Below, in pieces: positions 17,926 to 26,508 of a stretch of 64,000 nt of DNA; the stretch's first letter is position 1; each line of letters starts with the position of its first letter. The stretch is from assembly GCA_016712865.1 (NCBI GenBank), contig JADJQH010000008.1, positions 1,282,637 to 1,346,636 of the forward strand, read 5' to 3'. This stretch comes from Dokdonella sp. (GTDB lineage Bacteria; Pseudomonadota; Gammaproteobacteria; Xanthomonadales; Rhodanobacteraceae). Made by a program: the position numbers and the translations under genes. The notes beneath the pieces are model-generated. The model did not search any database. It worked only from the letters and a program-made list of their open reading frames with translations, and was not told the DNA's origin.

Positions 17926-19304
17926 GGCGCTGCCCCTGGCACGGTGATGCGTTCACGATGACTGATGTTGTTGCTGCGGTCGCGCGAATAGATTTCGTAG
18001 GTGCCGGGTCGCAACCAAAGGTCGGCCACGGGTTCAGGGTCGCTGCTCTGGCGCACCTTGTCGTCATGACCCACCAGGCGCGACTTGAATTCGATGACCA
18101 GGCGGTCTGCAGGAATTGCAGCTTCCGGTTGGCCAATGGGACGCGCCTCCACCATGCAGGGATATTGCTCGTCACACATGTGGCCGGTGACTTCGAAGGG
18201 CTTGCGCAAGCCACCGAGGGCAAGCCAGGTCGGGCGTCCCTTTTGCAGACTCTGTTCCGGGAAGAACACGCTGACATCGTAGGCGTCGTTCTTGAGCGAC
18301 CAGGGTTTGTCTTGCTTGTCGATGAAAACGATCGGTTCGCGCGGTGCCAGTTTCGACATCACGGCACGGTAGTACGGATGGTCGCTCGCGGTCTTTTCAT
18401 GCGAGATCAGCATGGTCTGTTCGATGGTCAAGGGATCAATGTCGGTGATGCGGGCGAAGTGCTGGGCCATTGCCTTGCCATCCAGGTATTTGCCGTGCTC
18501 CTGGATATGCGCGTAACCGGCGTTGACGACGAGGCGAGCGTCCGGATGGTCCTTGAAGACCTGGCGTTTGAGATTGCGTGCCTGGTCGGCCTCGCGCGCA
18601 TCGCCGGTCGAATCACTGGATTCATAGGCATAGACCCGATAACCCAACTTGATTGCCGTATTGATCATGTCCGAGTAGACCGGCTCCTCTGTGTAGAAGC
18701 CCGAGGCCGACGTGGTGTAACCGCGCTTGACCAGATCTTCGATGTCGTCCGGATACAGCGTTTCGGATGCAAACGAATCGAAACCCTCGGCGCGCAGGCG
18801 GGCCAGCATCTGTACGGTGAGGCTGCGGGTTTGCGGATTGCTGTGGTTCTCGTTGAAGAACACCGCCTGTCGCCCCTTGGCGAGGCGTGCAATCGCGTCG
18901 ACGGCAGGCTCGGCGTGGTATCCGCCCTCATCCAGTGGTGATGGGGAATCGTCGCGCGCAGCCTTCTGCACGATGGAGAAACTGGTGCGGGCACCGGGAT
19001 AGTTGCCAACCCAGGTCTGGTACCAACTCAGGTACTGGTTGAAGATCACGCGAAAGGCAAAATCGTTGCTGTTGGCATAGGCATCGCGCATGAACAGGTA
19101 CTGGGACAGCAGCCCGCTGCGTCGCTTGGCTTCGGCCATGATGCGCTCGGAAGTGGCAACGGCTTCCTGTTGTTGATGCACGCTGGCGTGTCCGCCGGGT
19201 GCTTCCTCTGCGATGGCGAATGCGGCCTGCATTGCCAGCAGGCACGCGGTCAGCAGTGCCGCCCTGTGCGCGGATCGAAACGGTTTCGGAGTTGCAATGC
19301 GCAT
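17922..19304 (-). CDS. large exported protein of unknown function between nbaE and nbaF
   Basis: 460 residues from the ATG at 19304, which has GGAGG 7 bases upstream; a longer frame to 19610 lies inside nbaE and is rejected. A signal peptide covers residues 1-32. The segment VFFNENHSNPQTRS and the later AGYAHIQEHGKYLD recall the TraB/ChaN/EreA-like (Tiki) superfamily, where Glu and His residues act in hydrolase or haem-binding folds, but the match is loose. The C-terminal 150 residues are beta-rich. It is translationally coupled to nbaF (4-bp overlap) and 46 bp after nbaE. I cannot assign a reaction. Confidence 0.7.
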   Translation of the reverse strand: MRIATPKPFRSAHRAALLTACLLAMQAAFAIAEEAPGGHASVHQQQEAVATSERIMAEAKRRSGLLSQYLFMRDAYANSNDFAFRVIFNQYLSWYQTWVGNYPGARTSFSIVQKAARDDSPSPLDEGGYHAEPAVDAIARLAKGRQAVFFNENHSNPQTRSLTVQMLARLRAEGFDSFASETLYPDDIEDLVKRGYTTSASGFYTEEPVYSDMINTAIKLGYRVYAYESSDSTGDAREADQARNLKRQVFKDHPDARLVVNAGYAHIQEHGKYLDGKAMAQHFARITDIDPLTIEQTMLISHEKTASDHPYYRAVMSKLAPREPIVFIDKQDKPWSLKNDAYDVSVFFPEQSLQKGRPTWLALGGLRKPFEVTGHMCDEQYPCMVEARPIGQPEAAIPADRLVIEFKSRLVGHDDKVRQSSDPEPVADLWLRPGTYEIYSRDRSNNISHRERITVPGAAP

Positions 19305-19350
19305 GATTTTTCCTCCGTGGCGCGGTGTGATTGTGCGTGTCGTCGTCTGT

Positions 19351-20808
19351 TCAACCGCTCTGGATGCAGACATTGCGCGCCTCGGTGAAGAAGCGCAGCG
19401 CGTCGACGCCGCCTTCACGCCCCAGCCCCGAGTTCTTGACGCCGCCGAATGGCGTGCGCAGGTCGCGTGACAGCCAGCAATTGATCCAGACGATGCCGAA
19501 TTCCAGACGTGCAGCCAGTCGGTGTGCGCGCTTGAGGTTGCTGGTCCACAGCGAAGCGGCCAATCCATAGTCGCTGTGGTTGGCGATGCGGATGGCATCC
19601 TCCTCGTCATCGAAGGGAATCAGGCTCACCACCGGGCCGAAGATCTCCTGCTGGTTGGTTTGGCTATCCGGGCCCAGTCCTTCGATCACGGTCGGTTCGA
19701 TGAACCAGCCATCCGCGCAGCGCCCCGGAAGGTTCAGCGCATGGCCGCCGCAGGCAAGCGTGCCGCCTTCCTCGCGCGCCGTTGCAATGGCGGACATCAC
19801 CTTGTCGAAATGCGGCTTCGACACCAGTGCGCCCTGCTGGGTGCCCGGATCACGCGGATCACCCACGCGCAGCGCCTTGACCGCGGCGAGATAGCGCTCG
19901 CGGAACTCGGCAAGGATGGAACGCTGCACCAGCAAGCGCGATCCACACAGGCAAATTTCACCCTGGTTGGCGAATCCCGAGCGCACGATGGTGGCCAGGT
20001 TCGCATCGTTGAATTCGAAATCGGCAAACACGATGGCCGGATTCTTGCCGCCCATTTCCAGTGACAGCTTCTTGAACATGGGAGCCGCGCTGCTGGCAAT
20101 GCTCGCGCCGGTTCGCGTGCTGCCGGTAAATGAAATCGCCTTGACCTTCGGGTGCTCGACGATGGCCTGGCCAACCGCAGCGCCTTCGCCGTGCACGATG
20201 TTGAGAACGCCGGGTGGAAAGCCCGCGGCAGCACTCAGCTCAGCGAGCCTGGCGGCCGTACAGGGCGTGATCTCGGAAGGCTTTGCCACCACGGCATTGC
20301 CAGCGGCGAGGGCAGGGGCGATTTTCCAGGTGAACAGGTACAGCGGCAGGTTCCATGGCGAGATGCAGCCCACCACGCCGATGGGCTGGCGCAGGGTGAC
20401 GTTGAGCGTCTCGGTCGAAGTCAGATGTGCTTCGCTGGGCCATTGGGTGACGGCGGCGGCAAAGAAGCGCAGGTTGCTCACCGCACGCGGGATATCGAGC
20501 TCGCGCGCGAGCGCAACCGGCTTGCCGTTGTCCTGCGACTCCAGTTCGGCCAGCGCATCGAGCTCGGCCTCAATGAGATCGGCCAGGCGCATCAGGCAGC
20601 CGGCGCGATCCTCGGGTCGGGTGTTTGCCCAGCCCATGCTGGCGCGGCTTGCAGCTTGCACCGCGCTTTCAACATCGGTCGCAGTGGAGGCCGGGCAGTG
20701 GGCGAACACCTTGCCGGTGGCCGGCTCGAACACATCCAGATGGCGGCCTTCGGCGGGAGCCTGTGGCCGTCCATCGATCCAGTTGTGCAGTTTCAGCATG
20801 GGTTCCAT
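19351..20808 (-). CDS. nbaE: 2-aminomuconate-semialdehyde dehydrogenase (ALDH8-type)
   Basis: 485 residues, NAD-dependent aldehyde dehydrogenase. ISPWNLPLYLFTWK, the nucleotide motif FTGSTRTG, catalytic Glu in LEMGGKNPA and catalytic Cys in NQGEICLCGSR are in the expected order. The sequence resembles the 2-hydroxymuconic/2-aminomuconic semialdehyde dehydrogenase branch, matching the ACMSD product made nearby. Two starts are possible, ATG 20808 or ATG 20799. First gene of the nbaE-unknown-nbaF run. Confidence 0.85.
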   Translation of the reverse strand: MEPMLKLHNWIDGRPQAPAEGRHLDVFEPATGKVFAHCPASTATDVESAVQAASRASMGWANTRPEDRAGCLMRLADLIEAELDALAELESQDNGKPVALARELDIPRAVSNLRFFAAAVTQWPSEAHLTSTETLNVTLRQPIGVVGCISPWNLPLYLFTWKIAPALAAGNAVVAKPSEITPCTAARLAELSAAAGFPPGVLNIVHGEGAAVGQAIVEHPKVKAISFTGSTRTGASIASSAAPMFKKLSLEMGGKNPAIVFADFEFNDANLATIVRSGFANQGEICLCGSRLLVQRSILAEFRERYLAAVKALRVGDPRDPGTQQGALVSKPHFDKVMSAIATAREEGGTLACGGHALNLPGRCADGWFIEPTVIEGLGPDSQTNQQEIFGPVVSLIPFDDEEDAIRIANHSDYGLAASLWTSNLKRAHRLAARLEFGIVWINCWLSRDLRTPFGGVKNSGLGREGGVDALRFFTEARNVCIQSG

Positions 20809-20901
20809 GTCGCCAGCTTAGTCGCTTGCATTGCCTTGCGACAGTTTGGGAGTGCACCGCATGGCTGGCCCGCGCATGAGCGAGAGCCAGCCAGGCGGGG
20901 A

Positions 20902-23058
20902 TCATTGCCCTTGCTGGGTCAGGCCGCGACGTTCCAGCAGGGGCTGCACGTACGGCTCGCCGCCACTGAAGTTGCGGAACAGGACCATCGCATCCTCGGA
21001 GCCGCCGCGAGAGAGCAGGGTGTTGCGGAAATGGTCGCCGTTCTTGCGGGTGAGGCCGCCGTTCTTCTTGAACCACTCCACACTGTCCGCATCCAGCACC
21101 TCGCTCCAGATGTAAGAGTAGTAACCGGCCGAGTAGCCGCCCATGATGTGCGAGAAATACGTGGTGCGATAGCGCGGTGGCACCGGGGCGAAGTCCACGC
21201 CGGCACGTTTGAGCGCGGCGGCCTCGAACGCCAGCACGCCATCAGCCTGTGGCGCCTGCGCGGCGCTGATCTGGTGCCAGGCCTGATCGAGCAGGGCAGC
21301 ACCCAGATATTCGGTGGTGGCAAAACCCTGGTTGAACTTGTCCGATGCATTGACCTTGTCGAGCAGGGCCTGCGGCAGCGGTTCACCGGTCTTGTAGTGC
21401 TTGGCGTAGTTCTTCAACACTTCCGGCCAGGCAACCCACATCTCGTTGACCTGGGACGGGTACTCGACGAAATCGCGCGGCACCGAGGTGCCGGAGAAGC
21501 GCGGGTACTTCACGTTCGAGAACATGCCGTGCAGCGCGTGGCCAAACTCGTGGAAGGCGGTGTTGACCTCGGAATAGGTGAGCAGGGTCGGTTCGCCCTC
21601 GGCGGGCTTTGGCACGTTCAGGTGATTGGCGATCACCGGCTTGTCGCCGAGCAGACCGGATTGCGAAACGTAGGCGTTGGCCCAGGCGCCGCCGCGCTTG
21701 TTGCTGCGCGCGTAGTAATCCACGATGAACAGGGCCAGTGCCGAGCCGTCCTCGTTGAACACCTCGAAGATACGCGTGTCGGGCAGATACTTCGGCAGAT
21801 CCTTGCGCTCCTTGAAGGTCAAGCCGTAGAGCTTGTTGGCGGCGAAGAACACGCCATTCTCGAGCACATTGTTCATCTCGAAATACGGGCGCAATTGCTG
21901 TTCATCGAAGGCGTATTTCTGCTGACGAACCTTTTCCGTGTAATAGGCCCAGTCGGAAGCGTCCACCTTGAAGCTGCCGCCTTCGGCGTCGATCACCTTC
22001 TGGATATCCGCAGCTTCGGTGCGCGCATTGGCCACGGCCGGCGGAGCCAGTTGCCCCAGCAGCTTGTTGACCGCCTCGATGTTGCCTGCGGTCTGGTCCT
22101 GCAACACATAGTCGGCGTGGTTCTTGTAACCGAGCAGGGCGGCGCGCTCGGCGCGCAACTTTGCCGTCTGCGCCACGATGGCACGGTTGTCGTTGTCTCC
22201 GCCATGACCACCGCGGTTCAGGGAAGCCTGCATGATGCGCTCGCGCAGTTCGCGATTCTTGAGCAATGCCAGCGCCGGCTGTCCGCTGGTGTTCATCAGC
22301 GCGATCACGAACTTGCCGTCGAGCTTGCGCGCCTTGGCCGCTTCCGCAGCCGCTGAAATCGCGTCATCGGAGAGGCCGTCGAGCTGGCTGCGATCATCCA
22401 CCACCACCGCATCGGCGTTGCTTTCCTTGAGCAGGTTCTGGCTGAAACTCGTCGCCAGCGATGCCAGTTCGGCATTGATGGCCTTGAGGCGGGTCTTGTC
22501 GGCATCCGAAAGGCGCGCGCCGGCACGCACGAAGTCGGTGTGGTAACGCTCGACCAGGCGCTTGGACTCCGCATCAAGCTTCAGGGAATCGCGCTGGTCG
22601 AAAATTGCCTTGACCCGCGCATACAGCTTGCCATTGAGCAGCGTGGCGTCGCTGTGCGCTGCCAGTTTCGGAGCGAGCTTGGTTTGCAGCGCCTGGATCG
22701 CGTCATTGGTATTGGTGCCGGCCTGGGAGAAAAACACCCGCGAAACGCGCTCCAGCACCTGGCCACTGCGCTCCATGGCGACGATGGTGTTTTCGAAAGT
22801 GGCTGCCTGCGGGTTGTTGGCAATGGCCTCGATTTCGGCGCGGTTGTCGGCCATGCCCTTGTCGAAGGCGGGCTCGTAATCCTCGTTGTGGATCTTGTCG
22901 AACTGCGGAAAGTGATAGGGCAACGGGCTGGGCGAGAAGAACGGGTTTTCGCTGGCCGCTTTCGCGGGCTTGCCGTCCTCGCTGGCAAATGCGACGAGAG
23001 GCATGGCGGAAACAAGCGCAATGGCCAGGGAGGTGGCCAGGTTCAGGCGTAATGACAT
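20902..23058 (-). CDS. dcp: M3-family peptidyl-dipeptidase, exported
   Basis: 718 residues from the ATG at 23058. Residues 1-25 form a signal peptide, so the enzyme is probably periplasmic. The zinc site HEFGHALHGMF lies near residue 501, followed by the conserved GTSVPRDFVEYPSQ and the C-terminal YSYIWSEVLDAD region of Dcp. The family removes C-terminal dipeptides. It stands alone, divergent from rluF. The longer frame to 23415 has no homologous character and is not used. Confidence 0.92.
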   Translation of the reverse strand: MSLRLNLATSLAIALVSAMPLVAFASEDGKPAKAASENPFFSPSPLPYHFPQFDKIHNEDYEPAFDKGMADNRAEIEAIANNPQAATFENTIVAMERSGQVLERVSRVFFSQAGTNTNDAIQALQTKLAPKLAAHSDATLLNGKLYARVKAIFDQRDSLKLDAESKRLVERYHTDFVRAGARLSDADKTRLKAINAELASLATSFSQNLLKESNADAVVVDDRSQLDGLSDDAISAAAEAAKARKLDGKFVIALMNTSGQPALALLKNRELRERIMQASLNRGGHGGDNDNRAIVAQTAKLRAERAALLGYKNHADYVLQDQTAGNIEAVNKLLGQLAPPAVANARTEAADIQKVIDAEGGSFKVDASDWAYYTEKVRQQKYAFDEQQLRPYFEMNNVLENGVFFAANKLYGLTFKERKDLPKYLPDTRIFEVFNEDGSALALFIVDYYARSNKRGGAWANAYVSQSGLLGDKPVIANHLNVPKPAEGEPTLLTYSEVNTAFHEFGHALHGMFSNVKYPRFSGTSVPRDFVEYPSQVNEMWVAWPEVLKNYAKHYKTGEPLPQALLDKVNASDKFNQGFATTEYLGAALLDQAWHQISAAQAPQADGVLAFEAAALKRAGVDFAPVPPRYRTTYFSHIMGGYSAGYYSYIWSEVLDADSVEWFKKNGGLTRKNGDHFRNTLLSRGGSEDAMVLFRNFSGGEPYVQPLLERRGLTQQGQ

Positions 23059-23224
23059 GGTTCGGGATTCCGGAGTACGGGTAGGGCCGATGGTAGGCCA
23101 TCCGGCCCCAGGGCGACCCATGGCAAAAGTCAGGCAATGGACCGCATCCGGCCGCTCGTGACAGGATGCGCCGCTGTGCGCCGCCTGCCGGGTCGGCACA
23201 GCGGCATGAACGGAACGGATCGCC

Positions 23225-23938
23225 ATGCGACTCAACAAGATCATCAGTGAAAGCGGACATTGCTCGCGACGCGAAGCGGATCGGCTGATCGCCGCACGCA
23301 AGGTGACCATCAATGGTGCGGTCGCGCGCATTGGCGATGGCGTAGCCGAGGGCGACGAGATTCTTGTCGAGGGGCGGCCGCTGGTGCAGCGCAAAAGCGC
23401 GCCGGGCACTCGCAAGCATGTCTATATCGCACTCAACAAGCCGGTCGGCATCACCTGCACCACGGAGACCTCGGTCAAGGGCAACATCATCGATTTCATC
23501 GATCACCAGCAGCGCATATTTCCGATCGGTCGACTCGACAAGGATTCCGAAGGGCTGATCCTGCTGACCAGCAATGGCGACATCGTCAACGAGCTGCTGC
23601 GCTCGGAGAACAATCACGAGAAGGAATACCTGGTCGGCGTCAACCAGGCGGTGACCGCGGAATTCCTTGCCGGCATGGCGCGCGGCGTGCGTATCCGCGG
23701 GCAAATGACCAAGCCTTGCCGCACGCGCAAGATTGCCCGCTTCGGCTTCAGCATCGTGTTGACCCAGGGATTGAACCGGCAGATCCGATTGATGGCTGCC
23801 GCATTTGGCTATCGGGTGAAGCAGTTGCGCCGGGTGCGCATCGTCAACGTCAAGCTGGGCGCGCTCAAGCTCGGCCAGTGGCGGAATCTGACGGAAGCCG
23901 AGTTGCGCGGTCTTCTGCCCAATCGCACCGAGTGGTGA
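23225..23938 (+). CDS. rluF: 23S rRNA pseudouridine synthase RluF
   Basis: 237 residues. An S4 RNA-binding domain (residues 1-50) precedes the RsuA/RluB/E/F-type synthase domain with catalytic Asp105 in GRLDKDSEGLILL. The C-terminal LTQGLNRQIRLMAAAFGY is typical of RluF, which makes pseudouridine 2604 in 23S rRNA. The last 55 codons and stop are duplicated at 24996-25166. The TGA overlaps a TGATCA that in the downstream copy provides the convergent yhiN stop. This gene itself is intact. Confidence 0.92.
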   Translation: MRLNKIISESGHCSRREADRLIAARKVTINGAVARIGDGVAEGDEILVEGRPLVQRKSAPGTRKHVYIALNKPVGITCTTETSVKGNIIDFIDHQQRIFPIGRLDKDSEGLILLTSNGDIVNELLRSENNHEKEYLVGVNQAVTAEFLAGMARGVRIRGQMTKPCRTRKIARFGFSIVLTQGLNRQIRLMAAAFGYRVKQLRRVRIVNVKLGALKLGQWRNLTEAELRGLLPNRTEW

Positions 23939-23942
23939 TCAG
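23772..23942. repeat. 171-bp direct repeat, left copy (3' end of rluF)
   Basis: By eye, bases 23772-23942 are identical to 24996-25166 (offset 1224). The repeat covers rluF from codon 183 through its stop and 4 bases beyond. Just upstream both copies also share CCAGGG. The left copy belongs to the intact gene; the two copies bound the TumE/TumA and methyltransferase-fragment segment. Confidence 0.95.
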
Positions 23943-24076
23943 CCGCCTGCCCATCAACGGCAACGGAGGGCGTCGGGCTGCTTGCTAGCCGGCATCCTTC
24001 ACATGTGGTGGCGGCTGGGCCGTTTTTCCGTCTCAATCTCCAACAGGCATGGAAAGACATATCATCTGGTGATAGC

Positions 24077-24445
24077 ATGGCTGCAACTCACGACCACAGT
24101 CTGGACAACTTGTTGTTGCTGCATGGCGAGGTCTACGGCCAGGGCGACGGCTACTGGATCAAGATCGAGGCGTGGGAGGTGGCGGCGGACGAGCACATCC
24201 CGCACGGCATTCGCTACGCGCTCACGCTGCATGACCGGCACGGCACGCGCTTGTTGGGCTACGACAACGCACATGCGGTGAAGCCGCCGAAGCGCAACAA
24301 GTTCAGCGGGAGACGGTTGGCCTATGACCACAAGCACCGGCACGCGCGGGACAAGGGCGTGCCCTACGAGTTCACCAGCGCCGACCAGTTGCTCAAGGAT
24401 TTCTTTGGCGAGGTCGACCGCGTGTTGAAGGAGGCAAAGGCATGA
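24077..24445 (+). CDS. TumE-like (DUF6516) toxin candidate
   Basis: 122 residues from the ATG at 24077. The pattern of a short N-terminus, GYWIKIEAWEV, HGIRYALTLHDRHGTRLLGYDN, then KHRHARDKGVPYEFTSADQL matches the DUF6516/TumE family of toxin-antitoxin toxins. The reaction is not established to my knowledge; several conserved His and Arg residues could be catalytic. The stop overlaps the next start in ATGA, usual for such pairs. The module lies between the two rluF 3' ends. Confidence 0.75.
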   Translation: MAATHDHSLDNLLLLHGEVYGQGDGYWIKIEAWEVAADEHIPHGIRYALTLHDRHGTRLLGYDNAHAVKPPKRNKFSGRRLAYDHKHRHARDKGVPYEFTSADQLLKDFFGEVDRVLKEAKA

Positions 24446-24792
24446 AGAAGATCGTCATCGGTATCGCCACGCAGGAAGCCATCCGCGACCGCGCGCTTGC
24501 CATCGCGCGCGGCGAACGCAAGCCGGCGGCCGGTGAGCCGAAAATCTGGTTCACCTCCATGCGCTCGCTGGCCGAAGTGTTGTCCGACGACAACCGCGCC
24601 TTGCTCAAGCTGATTCGCGAGCGGAAGCCCGAATCACTGAATGCCTTGGCCGAACTCAGCGGGCGCGCGCCCAGCAACCTGTCGCGCACCCTGAAAACCA
24701 TGGAGCGTTACGGGCTGGTGGAGCTGCGCCGACGTGCACGCCAGGTGCAGCCGGTGGCCAAGGCCAGCGAGTTCCTGATTCAGGCCGCGTGA
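24442..24792 (+). CDS. HTH antitoxin/regulator partner (HVO_A0114/TumA-like)
   Basis: 116 residues. The central and C-terminal part is a winged helix (LNALAELSGRAPSNLSRTLK as recognition region, then YGLVELRRR as wing), as in the HVO_A0114 DNA-binding family often paired with DUF6516. It probably binds DNA and represses the pair. Translationally coupled to the toxin-like gene through a 4-bp overlap. ATG start. Confidence 0.75.
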   Translation: MKKIVIGIATQEAIRDRALAIARGERKPAAGEPKIWFTSMRSLAEVLSDDNRALLKLIRERKPESLNALAELSGRAPSNLSRTLKTMERYGLVELRRRARQVQPVAKASEFLIQAA

Positions 24793-24868
24793 GCAATGAA
24801 ACCCGCGCGGCGTCGCCGCAGCGGGCGCTAGCAGTACACCACCCGCAATGGACTGAACAGGACTCCGC

Positions 24869-25162
24869 ATGCCGATACTCGACTGGGTGAACAAGGCGCA
24901 GGCCGCCGTGGCCGCGAACGCCGTGCCTTACCACCTGCTGCAGCAGCAATCCGTGCACGGCGATCCGGCCGCCGACAATCAATTGATCCAGGGGCTGAAC
25001 CGGCAGATCCGATTGATGGCTGCCGCATTTGGCTATCGGGTGAAGCAGTTGCGCCGGGTGCGCATCGTCAACGTCAAGCTGGGCGCGCTCAAGCTCGGCC
25101 AGTGGCGGAATCTGACGGAAGCCGAGTTGCGCGGTCTTCTGCCCAATCGCACCGAGTGGTGA
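24869..25162 (+). pseudogene. truncated DNA methyltransferase N-terminus fused in frame to RluF C-terminus
   Basis: 97 residues. Residues 1-42 (MPILDWVNKAQ... NQLIQG) match the N-terminal leader of type III/site-specific DNA adenine methyltransferases, where LIQG is normally followed by DNLEALK and the FxDPPYN motif. Here the sequence jumps at that glycine into residues 183-237 of RluF. The catalytic motifs of both parents are missing, so the product is almost certainly inactive, although the frame is perfectly open. It indicates that an R-M island once followed the TumE/TumA pair. Confidence 0.8.
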
Positions 25163-25166
25163 TCAG
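24996..25166. repeat. 171-bp direct repeat, right copy (displaced rluF 3' end)
   Basis: Identical by eye to 23772-23942. This copy is joined to the methyltransferase fragment on its left. On its right it runs into the yhiN stop codon (TCA at 25163-25165) inside TGATCAG. The right copy therefore probably marks the original rluF-yhiN junction, and the DNA between the copies is the insertion. Confidence 0.95.
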
Positions 25167-26410
25167 GTTTTCCGATGCTGGAGATGTCTGGCCGCGGCCT
25201 TGCCGGCAATGAATCCGCTGGCCATCGAGGCCGTGAGCAGGTAGCCACCCGTCGGCGCTTCCCAGTCGAGCATTTCTCCGGCGCAGAACACGCCAGGCAA
25301 TTTGTGCAGCATCAGCCTGTCATCGCATGCATCCAGCGCAACACCGCCCGCCGTGCTGATGGCTTCCCCGATGGGGCGCGGGCGCAGCAGGCGCAGGGGC
25401 AGGGCTTTGATCGTTGCTGCCAGGCGCGCGGGATCCTGAAGGCTGTCGCGGTCCAGAACCTCATGCAGCAAGGCCGACTTGGCACCATCGATTCCGGCAT
25501 GGCGATGCAGATGCTTGGCCAGGGAATGCTTGCCGCGTGGCCGGGAAAGATCGCGCAGCAGCCGCGCGTGGTCGCGCAGAGGCGCCAGGTCCACGAATAT
25601 TTCCGCGCTGCCCTCGCGCGCGATGGCCTCGCGAAGCTGTGCCGAAAGTGCGTACACCAGGCTGCCCTCGATGCCGGTTTCGGTCAGGACGAATTCGCCT
25701 TGCCGATGAACCTGCGTTCCCGCCTGCTCAGTCCAGGTGATGGCGACAGGTTTGATCGGTGCACCGGCGAAGCGGGATTTCAGATGTTCACTCCAGGCCA
25801 CATCGAATCCGCAGTTGGCTGCTTGCAGCGGCGTGATGGTCACGCCGCGATCAGCAAGAATGGATACCCAGGCGCCGTTGGAACCGAGGACTGGCCAACT
25901 GGCGCCACCGAGTGCAAGCACGGTTGCGTCGCTGGCAATTCGCAGGTCATCGTCGCCGTGGGAAAAACGCAGCCTGCCGGCCTCGTCCCAGCCCAACCAT
26001 TCATGGTTGACATGAAAGCGCACGCCGTTGGCACGCAGGCGGCGTACCCAGGCCCGCAACAGTGGAGCGGCCTTGAGGTCGTGCGGAAATACGCGCCCCG
26101 AACTGCCGACGAAGGTTTCCACGCCGAGACCGGCGGCCCATGCGCGCACGGCATCGGGGCCAAACTCCCGCAGCCAGTGTCCGATTGACCGGGTCTGCGG
26201 CAGGTAGCGCTGGATGAACTGCGGCATGGGCTCGGAATGGGTGAGGTTGAGTCCGCCCTTGCCGGCAATGAGGAACTTGCGCGCGACCGAACCCATTCGC
26301 TCGTAGACGGAAACATTGCTTGCGCCATTGGCCAGGGCAGATTCGGCTGCCATGAGCCCGGCAGGTCCGCCGCCAATGATCACCAACTCGCGATTCAGGT
26401 TGCCATCCAT
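25163..26410 (-). CDS. HI0933/YhiN-family flavoprotein oxidoreductase
   Basis: 415 residues. The N-terminal FAD motif is IIGGGPAGLMAAE; KFLIAGKGGLNLTHSE, ALGGASWPVLGSNG and the C-terminal GVFCAGEMLDWEAPTGGY are hallmarks of the BaiN/YhiN family (TIGR03862-like branch). The physiological substrate is unknown. It converges on the displaced rluF end with stops overlapping in TGATCA. ATG start at 26410. Confidence 0.88.
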   Translation of the reverse strand: MDGNLNRELVIIGGGPAGLMAAESALANGASNVSVYERMGSVARKFLIAGKGGLNLTHSEPMPQFIQRYLPQTRSIGHWLREFGPDAVRAWAAGLGVETFVGSSGRVFPHDLKAAPLLRAWVRRLRANGVRFHVNHEWLGWDEAGRLRFSHGDDDLRIASDATVLALGGASWPVLGSNGAWVSILADRGVTITPLQAANCGFDVAWSEHLKSRFAGAPIKPVAITWTEQAGTQVHRQGEFVLTETGIEGSLVYALSAQLREAIAREGSAEIFVDLAPLRDHARLLRDLSRPRGKHSLAKHLHRHAGIDGAKSALLHEVLDRDSLQDPARLAATIKALPLRLLRPRPIGEAISTAGGVALDACDDRLMLHKLPGVFCAGEMLDWEAPTGGYLLTASMASGFIAGKAAARHLQHRKT

Positions 26411-26508
26411 GCGTGCAGTGTCGCATGCGGAATCAGCACTGCGAATGCGATACTCCGCGAAGTTTCACGACGCCCGTCCGCATCGATTGCAGAGGAGAAC
26501 CCGCATCC

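Noticed and set aside
20152-22356. 734-residue plus-strand frame across nbaE and dcp
   Set aside because: Spans two well-supported minus-strand genes and has no family features.
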